Source: Bacteroides fragilis (GTDB taxonomy: Bacteria > Bacillota > Clostridia > Lachnospirales > Lachnospiraceae). From it: DNA of 42,867 nucleotides. The notes below the pieces were generated by a model that was given only the letters and a program-made list of their open reading frames with translations, did not search any database and was not told where the DNA came from. The stretch is taken from assembly GCA_023664485.1 (NCBI GenBank), contig JAMPFK010000020.1, positions 1-42,867 of the forward strand, in the 5' to 3' direction. The position numbers and the translations under genes were made by a program. Below are positions 1 through 7,038 of this stretch, in pieces. Each line of letters starts with the position of its first letter. Positions within the stretch are counted from its first letter, which is position 1.

Positions 1-111
1 CCTTGCTTGTTCCAATGTCTCATAGTAGAATTTTTCATGTTTCTTGTCGTAAAAAACCATGTGTGTGTTGTCGGCGCTTTGCGCCTCTGCTCTTAACGCT
101 GTGTTGTTCAT
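1..111 (-). CDS. N-terminal part of a small accessory protein (partial, runs off the window)
   Basis: The minus strand carries a GGAGG ribosome site six bases before an ATG at 111 and an open frame of 37 codons to the window edge. The peptide begins MNNTALRAEAQ and continues with VFYDKKHEKFYYETLEQA. The 'H-x-x-FYxE-L' pattern is reminiscent of small DUF6075-like proteins carried on conjugative elements of Clostridia, but this is only a resemblance. It most likely belongs to the mobile element that ends near 333. Function unknown. Confidence 0.55.
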   Translation of the reverse strand, partial: MNNTALRAEAQSADNTHMVFYDKKHEKFYYETLEQAR

Positions 112-158
112 AATCTTTCCTCCATAATATTCAAATTTTTAATCAATTTTCCCCAAAC

Positions 159-189
159 AAAAAGACATCCGATTATTGGGATGCCTTTT
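159..189 (-). terminator. Intrinsic terminator near the mobile element end
   Basis: On the minus strand an 8-bp stem (163-170 with 179-186, one G-U pair) with an 8-base loop is followed by TTTTTG. It lies just after the minus-strand stop codon at 232-234 and before the small gene starting at 111, so it would stop transcripts coming from the element end. Confidence 0.6.
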
Positions 190-333
190 CTTGCAAACTC
201 ATACTCTATTCTATAAAAGTACCATTCAGTATTATTCGGTACTATTCAAAGCAAAAATTGTTGTCAATTTGTTGTCAACAAACTTAAAATCTGGTAAAAT
301 ATCCAGTAAATACAAGGTTTCTAAGCTCCATAC

Positions 334-534
334 TTCTTCATCATGCACAAGACAAGCCCGCATCTCGACGGCGCTTACGCGGCGTTCGGGAAGGTAACCT
401 AAGGTATGGATGTGGTGAATAAAATCGCCGAAACGGATACCGATTATAACGACAGGCCGCTGGAAGAACAGGTCATGGAGAGCGTTACCGTTGAAACTTT
501 CGGTGTTGAATATCCTGAACCTGAGAAGCTCTAA
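334..534 (+). pseudogene. Cyclophilin-type peptidyl-prolyl isomerase, 5'-truncated and with an internal stop
   Basis: The frame starting TTC TTC ATC ATG at 334 gives FFIMHKTSPHLDGAYAAFGK, the conserved C-terminal part of bacterial cyclophilin PPIases, and runs to a TAA at 532-534. The whole N-terminal half, including the catalytic Arg region, is missing; the sequence before 334 is unrelated. Codon 400-402 is TAA at the place where homologues have an acidic residue before GMDVV, so a second lesion is present. This fits disruption by mobile element insertion followed by decay. A perfect hairpin directly after the frame is its old terminator. The identification is strong; the exact insertion point is uncertain by a few bases. 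Confidence 0.8.
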
Positions 535-552
535 AGAGCTTCTCTTACTTTC
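523..552 (+). terminator. Intrinsic terminator of the cyclophilin remnant
   Basis: Perfect 9-bp stem GAGAAGCTC / GAGCTTCTC (523-531 and 536-544) with a TAAA loop holding the stop codon, followed by TTACTTTC. Confidence 0.65.
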
Positions 553-734
553 AGAACAAATAAATCCGTTTCAGGCTGCTGCCTGCGGACGTTCATAATT
601 TATTCATATTTAATTTAAAGAAACTTCACTTGCTCATCATTCTTTAGACATTTCTTCTGCATATACTAATATCATAAGATAACAACAAAGCAGAGATGAA
701 GCAGACAGATTAATTAATACTTTTTCATAATAAA

Positions 735-761
735 TGCCAGGTAAAAGCAGTTTACCTGGCA
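735..761. terminator. Perfect 11-bp hairpin, probable bidirectional terminator
   Basis: TGCCAGGTAAA at 735-745 pairs exactly with TTTACCTGGCA at 751-761 across a 5-base loop. On the plus strand it is followed by a pyrimidine-rich stretch, on the minus strand by TTTATTATG. Confidence 0.45.
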
Positions 762-840
762 TCCTCCCTTTTCCGGGACAGTTATCCTGACGGCTGTCCT
801 TTTCTCATGCGGAAACCTAATATGGGTTTCTTTTACAGCA

Positions 841-866
841 AAAGAGCTGCCTCTATGGACAGCTCC
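841..866 (-). terminator. Intrinsic terminator of fba
   Basis: On the minus strand GAGCTG-CC pairs with GG-CAGCTC (one bulged base) and is followed by TTTTGCTG, about 30 bases after the fba stop codon. Confidence 0.6.
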
Positions 867-894
867 TCCGATAAAACTACGCTGTTTCTGCTTT

Positions 895-1758
895 TCAGGC
901 TTTGCCAACAGAACCAAACAGCTCCATTTTCTCTTTTACTTTCGCTTTGATCGCTTCAACGCCGGGAGCGAGGAGCTTACGGGGATCAAATCCTTTGCCT
1001 TCGAGATCTTTTCCCGCTTCGATATATTTACGGGTAGCTTCCGCAAATACAAGCTGGCACTCCGTATTAACATTGATCTTCGCAACGCCGAGAGAGATTG
1101 CTTTCCTGATCATATCGTCCGGAATACCTGTTCCGCCATGAAGGACTAACGGAAGAGTTCCTGTCTTCTCCTGAACGGACGCGAGTACATCAAACTGTAA
1201 TCCCTGCCAGTTCGCGGGATATTTTCCATGGATATTACCGATGCCTGCTGCCAGGAAATCTACGCCAAGATCAGCAATCTGCTTGCATTCCGCCGGATCC
1301 GCACACTCTCCCATACCTACGACGCCGTCTTCCTCGCCGCCGATAGAGCCGACTTCCGCTTCAATGGAGATTCCCTTTTCATGAGCGGCCGCAACCAGCT
1401 CCTTCGTCTTTTCGATGTTCTCTTCGATAGAATATTTGGAACCGTCGAACATAACGGAAGGAAAACCTGCTTCCATACATTTATAACAGTGATCATAAGA
1501 ACCATGATCCAAATGTACTGCTACCGGAACGGTAATGTTCTGATCTTTGATCAGACCGTTTACCATGCCCATGACAACATCATAACCGCCCATATACTTT
1601 CCTGCGCCCTCGGATACGCCTAAAATAACCGGAGAATTGCATTCCTGTGCGGTAGCAAGAATAGCTTTGGTCCACTCAAGGTTATTGATATTGAACTGGC
1701 CTACCGCGTAATGTCCTTCTACTGCTTTTTGAAGCATTTCTGTTGCTGAAACTAACAT
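895..1758 (-). CDS. fba: Class II fructose-bisphosphate aldolase
   Basis: A 287-residue zinc aldolase that reversibly cleaves fructose 1,6-bisphosphate into DHAP and glyceraldehyde 3-phosphate in glycolysis and gluconeogenesis. Family motifs are visible: AVHLDHG with the catalytic/metal His around residue 83, EAEVGSIGGEED, the metal-binding HGKYP segment, LHGGTGIP and the phosphate-binding NVNTECQ near the C-terminus. Length matches the shorter Gram-positive class II enzymes. The start is set by GGAGG nine bases upstream. A TATAAT at 1818-1823 lies in front and a hairpin terminator behind, so it is probably a single-gene transcript. It is not linked by function to the truncated cyclophilin next to it. 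Confidence 0.95.
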   Translation of the reverse strand: MLVSATEMLQKAVEGHYAVGQFNINNLEWTKAILATAQECNSPVILGVSEGAGKYMGGYDVVMGMVNGLIKDQNITVPVAVHLDHGSYDHCYKCMEAGFPSVMFDGSKYSIEENIEKTKELVAAAHEKGISIEAEVGSIGGEEDGVVGMGECADPAECKQIADLGVDFLAAGIGNIHGKYPANWQGLQFDVLASVQEKTGTLPLVLHGGTGIPDDMIRKAISLGVAKINVNTECQLVFAEATRKYIEAGKDLEGKGFDPRKLLAPGVEAIKAKVKEKMELFGSVGKA

Positions 1759-1817
1759 CTTCTATTACCTCCATCTTCTATTTTCTCACTCAGGCTGTCC
1801 ACCCAATGTTTGATGAC

Positions 1818-1823
1818 ATTATA
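1818..1823 (-). promoter_or_regulatory. Probable -10 box of the fba promoter
   Basis: TATAAT on the minus strand, 60 bases before the fba start, preceded by a T-rich stretch; no clear TTGACA at the ideal distance. Confidence 0.45.
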
Positions 1824-1871
1824 CCGCATTCCCCTCAAAAAGAAAACCTTTCCAATAGAATTTTCTGGAAT

Positions 1872-2762
1872 TTATTGCGGTATGCGGATTTCCAGCGCCT
1901 TATTTTTATTCTCGATGACGGCCTTTAAATGGCCGCCGCCAAATTCCCCGTCCAATGTCCACGCCACTTCCTGCTCCGACTCGATAACGATCTTCGAGGC
2001 CTTAAAGCTTCGGAACGCATCCGAATGCACCCTTTTATCCACGAGCGCCGGAATGATATTATTCATTTCCAGCAGGTTTGCCGGTTTTTTAACGAGCGTC
2101 ACTTCAAATAAACCGTCGTTCAATTCCACATTTTTTCCGGTAATTCCCTTAAAACCGCCGACAGAAATGGAATTGGTGATCATCCCGTAAATATACTCGC
2201 CCTCCAGACAGACATCATCATAGCTGATCTTCATCTGATAGGATTTGATGGAAGAAAGTCTTTTCACGCCTTCCAGCAGATAAGCCGTATGTCCCAGCAT
2301 ATTTTTGATATCCTGTCTCGTCTCGTAAGATACGTCCGTAAAAAGGCCGAAAGCCGCTACATAAATAAAAGTATCGTCATTAAAAGCGCCAATATCGCAG
2401 GCGAAGCTTTGCCCGTCAACTACTGCATCTGCCGCCTTGACCATGCTTCTGGGAATGCCGAGACTGTTCGCGAAATCGTTCGTGCTTCCCGCGGGCACAT
2501 AGCCGATCGGCAGTTTTTTCTCACACTGCATCATTCCTGTGACCACTTCGTCCAGCGTGCCGTCGCCTCCGCTGCATACGACGATATCATAGCCGTCCCG
2601 CCGCTCCTTCACGGCCCTGACCGCGTCCCCCGGCCCCTGCGTCGGATAGGCAGTCACCTCATAGCCCGCTTTCACAAAGGTATCAATGATATCGAGCAGA
2701 TTGCTCTTGATCTGCGCCTTGCCGGCTTTTGGATTATAAATGAAAAGCATATACTTATCCAT
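1872..2762 (-). CDS. Diacylglycerol/lipid kinase family protein (YegS/BmrU type)
   Basis: A 296-residue soluble lipid kinase of the DAGK catalytic family, expected to phosphorylate a membrane lipid such as diacylglycerol with ATP. The family signatures are clear: NPKAGK at residues 10-15 and the nucleotide-binding SGGDGTLDEVV at about 64-74, followed by GSTNDFANSLG. The C-terminal beta-sandwich ends in WTLDGEFGG, normal for the family. A GGAGG precedes the ATG. A strong terminator lies between it and the upstream HPr-like gene, so it is probably its own unit. The substrate cannot be told from sequence; phosphatidylglycerol/diacylglycerol recycling is the usual role of DgkB-like members. Confidence 0.85.
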   Translation of the reverse strand: MDKYMLFIYNPKAGKAQIKSNLLDIIDTFVKAGYEVTAYPTQGPGDAVRAVKERRDGYDIVVCSGGDGTLDEVVTGMMQCEKKLPIGYVPAGSTNDFANSLGIPRSMVKAADAVVDGQSFACDIGAFNDDTFIYVAAFGLFTDVSYETRQDIKNMLGHTAYLLEGVKRLSSIKSYQMKISYDDVCLEGEYIYGMITNSISVGGFKGITGKNVELNDGLFEVTLVKKPANLLEMNNIIPALVDKRVHSDAFRSFKASKIVIESEQEVAWTLDGEFGGGHLKAVIENKNKALEIRIPQ

Positions 2763-2801
2763 GATACTATCCTCCTGCGCATGTCAAAGTTCTGTGTGGT
2801 G

Positions 2802-2835
2802 AAAAAAAGACTCCCGCAACGGGGAATCTTTTTTT
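2802..2835 (-). terminator. Intrinsic terminator after the Crh-like gene
   Basis: A GC-rich stem flanked by A7 and T7 (2802-2808 and 2829-2835) ends the uvrC-to-crh run; the symmetric runs would also work in the other direction. Confidence 0.7.
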
Positions 2836-2845
2836 ATATTCTGCC

Positions 2846-3103
2846 TTACTGACTGCCGCCTAAAAATTTTTCAATTCCCGCAACTGCCGCTTCTTCGTCA
2901 TTGCCATCCGCAATAACGGTCACAGCTTCGTCACGGTTGAGCCCAAGGCCCATCATGCCCATAATGCTCTTCGCATTCACCTTCTTGTTCGCCGACTCGA
3001 TATACACGCTGCTGTCGTACTGGCTCGCCACCTGTACGAGCATTGCAACTGGTCTTGCCTCCAAGCCGCCTTCCAATTTGATTTGGACAGATTTTTGAAT
3101 CAT
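2846..3103 (-). CDS. crh: HPr-like protein without the active-site histidine (Crh type)
   Basis: An 85-residue HPr-fold protein. The segment that is GLHARPA in PTS HPr reads GLEARPV here, so the His that accepts phosphate from Enzyme I is a Glu. The regulatory serine region KSIMGMMGLGL, target of HPr kinase, is kept. This is the arrangement of Crh, which is regulatory only and acts through CcpA-type repression after serine phosphorylation (Bacillus Crh has Gln at this place). The start at 3103 follows TAAAAGGAGGAGAAGTT; an in-frame start 21 bases upstream would lie in the ribosome site. It sits directly after whiA, as crh does in Bacillus, and hprK is in the same window. PTS phosphotransfer is unlikely. 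Confidence 0.85.
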   Translation of the reverse strand: MIQKSVQIKLEGGLEARPVAMLVQVASQYDSSVYIESANKKVNAKSIMGMMGLGLNRDEAVTVIADGNDEEAAVAGIEKFLGGSQ

Positions 3104-3120
3104 AACTTCTCCTCCTTTTA

Positions 3121-3996
3121 TCACCTCATATGGTCGGCAATCTCACTTAATTTGCGCAGCCGGTGATTCACACCGGATTTCCCGACTGCCGGATCCAAAT
3201 ACTCTCCCAGTTCTTTCAGAGGTGCGTCCGGGTGTTCCAGACGGATTTCCGCCATCTGCCGCAGATTATCCGGCAGATTTTCAAATCCATAACGTTTCTG
3301 AATCAGCAGAATATCTTCTATCTGTTTGGACGCCGCATTTACGGTCTTTGTGATATTGGCCGCTTCGCAATTAACACGTCTGTTAATAGAATTGCGCATT
3401 TCCTTCACAATTCGGAGATTCTCCAGATTCATTAGTGACACATGCGCACCGATTACGTTGAGTAAGTCCACGATACCGGAACCTTCTTTTAAATACACAA
3501 CATAATACTTTTTGCGCCTGATGATCTTCGCTTCTATCTGAAATTCCTGAATCATCGCTTTCAGCTGCACAGCCTGTTCGGGCCTGCCGCAGACAAATTC
3601 CAGATGATAGCTTTTTTCCGGATCGCTCATGGATCCTGCACATAAAAACGCGCCTCGCAAAAAGGCCCGCACACAGCAGCTGTTTTTGACCAAAAGAGCG
3701 TTTACCGGCGTATCTAACGGGATGATATGATGCCCGCCGTCATACAGGTGTAACGCCTGAAGAACTTTTTTCTCATCCTCGTCCCGCATAACATTATTTA
3801 TATTATATGTTTTTTGCAATAATGTAAAGCATTTTCTGGCAATCGCTTCATTTTCCATCTCCAGCTTCACATGACAGCCATCCTCCGCCAGCCGTCCGCC
3901 AAAGTGAAAAAGCGCCGCCAGCTCTGCTAACTGACAATGCCTCGCCGGACTGATATATGCCGCCAGCTCTTCTTTTACCGTGCCGGAAAACGACAT
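3121..3996 (-). CDS. whiA: DNA-binding protein WhiA
   Basis: A 291-residue WhiA protein: an N-terminal LAGLIDADG-like fold (GRLAEDGCHVKLEMENE, RGAFLCAGSMSDPEKSYHLEFVC) and a C-terminal helix-turn-helix (LKELGEYLDPAVGKSGVNHRLRKL). WhiA affects division and chromosome segregation in Firmicutes and sporulation in actinomycetes; it has no known nuclease activity. MSFSGTVKEEL is the usual family N-terminus, so the ATG at 3996 is preferred over a GTG nine bases earlier. It starts 12 bases after rapZ and lies 17 bases before the Crh-like gene, a cluster conserved across Firmicutes. Confidence 0.92.
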   Translation of the reverse strand: MSFSGTVKEELAAYISPARHCQLAELAALFHFGGRLAEDGCHVKLEMENEAIARKCFTLLQKTYNINNVMRDEDEKKVLQALHLYDGGHHIIPLDTPVNALLVKNSCCVRAFLRGAFLCAGSMSDPEKSYHLEFVCGRPEQAVQLKAMIQEFQIEAKIIRRKKYYVVYLKEGSGIVDLLNVIGAHVSLMNLENLRIVKEMRNSINRRVNCEAANITKTVNAASKQIEDILLIQKRYGFENLPDNLRQMAEIRLEHPDAPLKELGEYLDPAVGKSGVNHRLRKLSEIADHMR

Positions 3997-4007
3997 CGCC
4001 ACCACCT

Positions 4008-4868
4008 CTATTTTTCGCCGCAGTCCCTGTGATACAATTTCAGCCCGTAGTTCCCGCGGTCCTTCATATGCCCGTATAATTCGTTGGCAAGCGTAACGCT
4101 CCGGTGCCTGCCTCCCGTACAGCCTATGCCGATCACCAGCTGATATTTTCCTTCCCTGATATAATTGGGAATCAGGAAATCCAGCATTCCCGTCAGCCTG
4201 TCCAGAAATTCCGACGCCTCCGGAAAGGCCATGACATAGTCCTGTACTTCTTTGTCATTGCCGGTCTTGTGTTTCAGTTCATCTATATAAAAAGGATTCG
4301 GCAGGAACCGGACGTCAAATACCAGATCCGCGTCCGCCGGTATCCCGTTCTTAAATCCAAAAGACAAAATCGTTACCATCAGGGAATTATATTCCTCATT
4401 CAGGACAAAAATACGATCCAGCTCTTCTTTTAATTCCCTCGTCAGCAGATTGGAAGTATCGATGACATAATCCGCCTTTTTCTTAACGCTTTCGAGGACT
4501 TTCCGCTCCTTGTCAACGCCCTCCGCGATCCGGCCCTCCAGCGCGAGCGGATGCATCCTTCTCGTTTCCTTATAGCGTTTGATCAGTGCCGTATCGCTCG
4601 CGTCCATGAACAGGATTTCAAATAAATAGCCGTTCTCCCGCAGCTGATCCAGTACCTTCTGCGCGTCATTAAAAGGCTGGTCGGCGCGCACATCCAGCCC
4701 AAGCGCCACCTTCTGAATTTCGCCGCCCGGCCTGATGATCAGTTCCACAAATTTTTCAATCAAAGACACCGGAAGATTATCCACACAATAAAATCCCAGA
4801 TCTTCCAGCATTTTCAGCGCCGTCCTTTTGCCGCCGCCGCTCATTCCGGTCACTACTACAAATCTCAT
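4008..4868 (-). CDS. rapZ: RapZ/YvcJ-family nucleotide-binding protein
   Basis: A 286-residue RapZ-family protein. The N-terminal half is a P-loop NTPase; the C-terminal half ends in the conserved GIGCTGGRHRSV block, which in E. coli RapZ binds sugar-phosphate and RNase E partners. In Firmicutes (YvcJ) it hydrolyses nucleotides and affects competence. The P-loop reads GMSGGGKRT: the residue after the invariant Lys14 is Arg, not the usual Ser/Thr that contacts magnesium, with Thr one place later. The rest of the domain (GFYCVDNLP, LFMDA, RRMHPL) is normal. It lies between murB and whiA; yvcK, which separates rapZ and whiA in Bacillus, is absent here. Confidence 0.92.
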   Translation of the reverse strand: MRFVVVTGMSGGGKRTALKMLEDLGFYCVDNLPVSLIEKFVELIIRPGGEIQKVALGLDVRADQPFNDAQKVLDQLRENGYLFEILFMDASDTALIKRYKETRRMHPLALEGRIAEGVDKERKVLESVKKKADYVIDTSNLLTRELKEELDRIFVLNEEYNSLMVTILSFGFKNGIPADADLVFDVRFLPNPFYIDELKHKTGNDKEVQDYVMAFPEASEFLDRLTGMLDFLIPNYIREGKYQLVIGIGCTGGRHRSVTLANELYGHMKDRGNYGLKLYHRDCGEK

Positions 4869-4904
4869 ATCCCCTGCATCACTCTTTCTTATCCCTTTGT
4901 ATTC

Positions 4905-5846
4905 TCAGAAGTCTCCCAGAAAAATAACTTCCGGCTCCAGATTTACATGAAAACGCTTTTTTACCCGCTCCTGTACCTCTTCGATGACCTCTTTTACATC
5001 CGCCGCCGACGCATTGCCGATATTGACCACAAATCCGCAATGCTTATCCGAAACCTGCGCATCCCCGATGCGGTAGCCGCGCATTCCCGCGTCCATGATC
5101 AGTTTTCCCGCAAAATATCCTTCCGGCCTTTTAAACGTACTGCCCGCGCTCGGATAATTTAAAGGCTGTTTGCTCCGCCGCTTTGCCATCAGCTCATCCA
5201 TTTTGGCCTGGATTGCATCCTTTTGACCCTCCTGCATCCGCAGTACCACTTCCAATACGACAAAAGGCCGGTTCTTAATGATACTCGTGCGGTAGCCGAA
5301 CTCCATCGTATCGTTATCCAGAACCAAAATCCTGCCTTCCTGATCCATGACCTTGACCGACTCCGTAATATGTTTCATCTCGCCATCGTAGGCGCCCGCA
5401 TTCATAACGACGCCGCCGCCGATGCTTCCCGGAATCCCCGCCGCGAACTCCATGCCGGAAAGTCCGGCATCCCTCGCAGCCAATGCCGTTTTCGACAAAA
5501 GAGCCCCTGCCTGTACAGAGATATGGTTTCCGCCTACTGTGATCCGGCTCATTCCTTCCCCAATCTTGATGACGATTCCCCGGTATCCTTTATCGCCGAC
5601 CAGCAGATTGCTTCCGTTTCCGAGAATAAAATAGTCCTGTTCTATCTGATTCAAATAGGGGACGAGCTTTACCAGCTCTTCTTCCTGCTCTATCAGGACC
5701 ATGCATCCGGCCTCTCCGCCGACCCGGAAAGTCGTGTGTCTGCTCATGGGTTCGTCGAAAAGCATTCTCTCTTTTGGAATGATATTTTCAATATAACCAT
5801 ACATAGATGAATTCAAATTCAATTTTCGCACCGTCTCATTTCTCAA
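4905..5846 (-). CDS. murB: UDP-N-acetylenolpyruvoylglucosamine reductase
   Basis: A 313-residue FAD enzyme that reduces UDP-GlcNAc-enolpyruvate to UDP-MurNAc with NADPH in the cytoplasmic stage of peptidoglycan synthesis. Visible signatures are the FAD-binding LGNGSNLLVGDKGYRG and AGIPGSIGGGVVMNAGAYDGE, the substrate-binding FGYRTS, the catalytic-serine region YPSAGSTFKRP and the C-terminal LEPEVIFLG with the proton-donor Glu. Length and motifs fit the Gram-positive form lacking the long insert. The ribosome site (TTTGAGAA) is weak for the first ATG. It follows glucokinase by 34 bases and precedes rapZ by 36, so probable co-transcription. Confidence 0.94.
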   Translation of the reverse strand: MRNETVRKLNLNSSMYGYIENIIPKERMLFDEPMSRHTTFRVGGEAGCMVLIEQEEELVKLVPYLNQIEQDYFILGNGSNLLVGDKGYRGIVIKIGEGMSRITVGGNHISVQAGALLSKTALAARDAGLSGMEFAAGIPGSIGGGVVMNAGAYDGEMKHITESVKVMDQEGRILVLDNDTMEFGYRTSIIKNRPFVVLEVVLRMQEGQKDAIQAKMDELMAKRRSKQPLNYPSAGSTFKRPEGYFAGKLIMDAGMRGYRIGDAQVSDKHCGFVVNIGNASAADVKEVIEEVQERVKKRFHVNLEPEVIFLGDF

Positions 5847-5880
5847 ATATATGATGTCTGTTTCATTATATGCCGTTTTT

Positions 5881-6819
5881 TTAATCTAATACCATTTTCG
5901 CGGCACCATATATTCCTGCGTCGTTACCAAGTGTAGCCAGTGCGAAGGCCGTATCCTTACAACCATGGAATACCGTTCTCTCAAAAGGCGGCCTGATATA
6001 ATCGAACAGCACTTCTCCGGCTTTTGAAACGCCGCCGCCGATAACAAAAATTTCCGGATTGATGACTCCGGCGATCACGCCGAGCCCTTTTCCCAAATAT
6101 TCGCCGAATTTCCGCGCGACCTCGATTGCCAGTTCATCTCCCGCTTTTACCGCGTCAAATACCGTTTTGGCGGAAACCTCTCCGCCCCTTAATACGCTGG
6201 CCTTATCGTCCGCCTGCAGCGCCCTGTTCGCCAGCCTCGTAATACCGGTCGCGGAAGCATACTCTTCCAGACATCCGAAATTGCCGCAGCCGCAGCTCTC
6301 TGTCTCATGGTCCTCTACATGAATATGCCCGATCTCTCCGCCGGCGCCGGTCGAACCGGTCATGATTTCTCCGTTAATGATGATGCCGCCGCCGACGCCT
6401 GTTCCAAGCGTGACAGCGACCAGATTTTTATAACCCTGTCCGCCGCCCTTCCACATTTCTCCAAGCGCCGCTACATTGGCGTCGTTTCCGCCCTCCACGC
6501 GCATTCCGCCGAGCAGGCCGGTCAGCTCCTTTTTCAAATCGAACTGTCCCCAGCCAAGATTGACTGCCTGATGTACGACGCCGTTTCCATCCACCGGACC
6601 GGGCACGCCCACGCCCACGCCGGCCACATCCTCTGCGGTTATTCTCTTTTCTTTCATTTTTGCCCGGATATCCGCCGCAATATCGGGCAGAATATTTTTT
6701 CCGCCGTCCTCTGTTCTGGTCGGGATCTCCCATTTATCGAGCACATTCCCGTCGCTGTCGAACAATCCCAACTTTACCGTTGTTCCTCCTACGTCCACAC
6801 CAAACACATATTTCCCCAT
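5881..6819 (-). CDS. glk: ROK-family glucokinase
   Basis: A 312-residue ROK kinase expected to phosphorylate glucose with ATP, feeding glycolysis. The N-terminal phosphate loop is DVGGTTVKLGLFD (about 9-21), GVGVGVPGPVD follows, and the zinc-binding ROK signature reads CGCGNFGCLEEYAS with all cysteines present. GTGVGGGIIING and the substrate GxIGHIHVE histidine are also present. There is no N-terminal helix-turn-helix, so it is a kinase and not a NagC-type repressor. It sits between hprK and murB; the unusually long, heavily folded 219-base leader upstream may regulate it. Glucose specificity is inferred from the closeness to Gram-positive GlkA proteins. Confidence 0.9.
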   Translation of the reverse strand: MGKYVFGVDVGGTTVKLGLFDSDGNVLDKWEIPTRTEDGGKNILPDIAADIRAKMKEKRITAEDVAGVGVGVPGPVDGNGVVHQAVNLGWGQFDLKKELTGLLGGMRVEGGNDANVAALGEMWKGGGQGYKNLVAVTLGTGVGGGIIINGEIMTGSTGAGGEIGHIHVEDHETESCGCGNFGCLEEYASATGITRLANRALQADDKASVLRGGEVSAKTVFDAVKAGDELAIEVARKFGEYLGKGLGVIAGVINPEIFVIGGGVSKAGEVLFDYIRPPFERTVFHGCKDTAFALATLGNDAGIYGAAKMVLD

Positions 6820-6873
6820 TGCCCTGCTTTCCTTTCTTAATACTATAACGTTTATATCTGCTTTTTCTGTCCT

Positions 6874-6983
6874 GAATCTTTCACACTAACCCTCATGATT
6901 TCGCTCTGCGGAATCTCAAATCTGTGCGGAAAATGCCGTATTTCAGGCATTCTCCGGTGTGAGAAAGATTCGCGAAGCGAATC
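6874..6983 (-). ncRNA. Folded leader element upstream of glucokinase (three-way junction with an alternative hairpin)
   Basis: An outer stem pairs 6874-6886 with 6957-6971 (13 bp with a two-base bulge). Inside are two hairpins: 6897-6904/6908-6915 (8 bp, 3-base loop) and 6927-6937/6946-6956 (11 bp, one mismatch). A further perfect hairpin, 6967-6973/6977-6983, reuses five bases of the outer stem, so the two folds exclude each other. It lies about 55 bases before the glk start in the transcribed direction. It could be a cis-regulatory RNA or a palindromic intergenic repeat; no known riboswitch class was recognised. Confidence 0.45.
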
Positions 6984-6987
6984 GTAA

Positions 6988-7029
6988 AACTTCTTAGCGG
7001 GATGCCCATTGGCATGGGCTTTAGAAGTT
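6988..7029 (-). terminator. Probable terminator after hprK
   Basis: On the minus strand an outer 7-bp stem AACTTCT/AGAAGTT (7023-7029 with 6988-6994) encloses a perfect GCCCAT/ATGGGC hairpin, then TTTTACG follows. It starts 10 bases after the hprK stop. The T-run is short, so read-through into glk is possible. Confidence 0.5.
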
Positions 7030-7038
7030 CTTCTCGCA

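Larger units (their letters stand above)
1..333. mobile_element. End of an integrated mobile element (probable ICE/transposon), junction about 333
   Basis: To the right of about 334 the plus strand reads as the C-terminal third of a cyclophilin; to the left it does not, so a foreign boundary lies close to 333. Inside the boundary are a small minus-strand gene, a minus-strand intrinsic terminator, and two direct repeats TTGTTGTCAA at 258-267 and 269-278 (11-bp period), which resemble arm-type recombinase sites near the ends of tyrosine-recombinase elements. A short minus-strand reading frame ending at 232 runs across the junction, as if its gene were completed only when the element ends are joined. 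No recombinase gene is in view, so the element class is inferred. Confidence 0.5.
535..894. other. Gene-free stretch with a run of hairpins
   Basis: No plausible gene was found in this 360-base stretch. An 11-bp perfect stem lies at 735-745 / 751-761. It is followed by a GGACAG/CTGTCC stem (about 775-803), a GAAACC/GGGTTTC stem (about 811-829) and the aldolase terminator (845-866). Short T-runs follow several of them on one strand or the other, so this is probably a stacked, bidirectional terminator block. Confidence 0.5.

Noticed and set aside
714..917. 67-codon minus-strand frame after fba
   Set aside because: It runs through the hairpin block and the fba end, with no ribosome site or motif.
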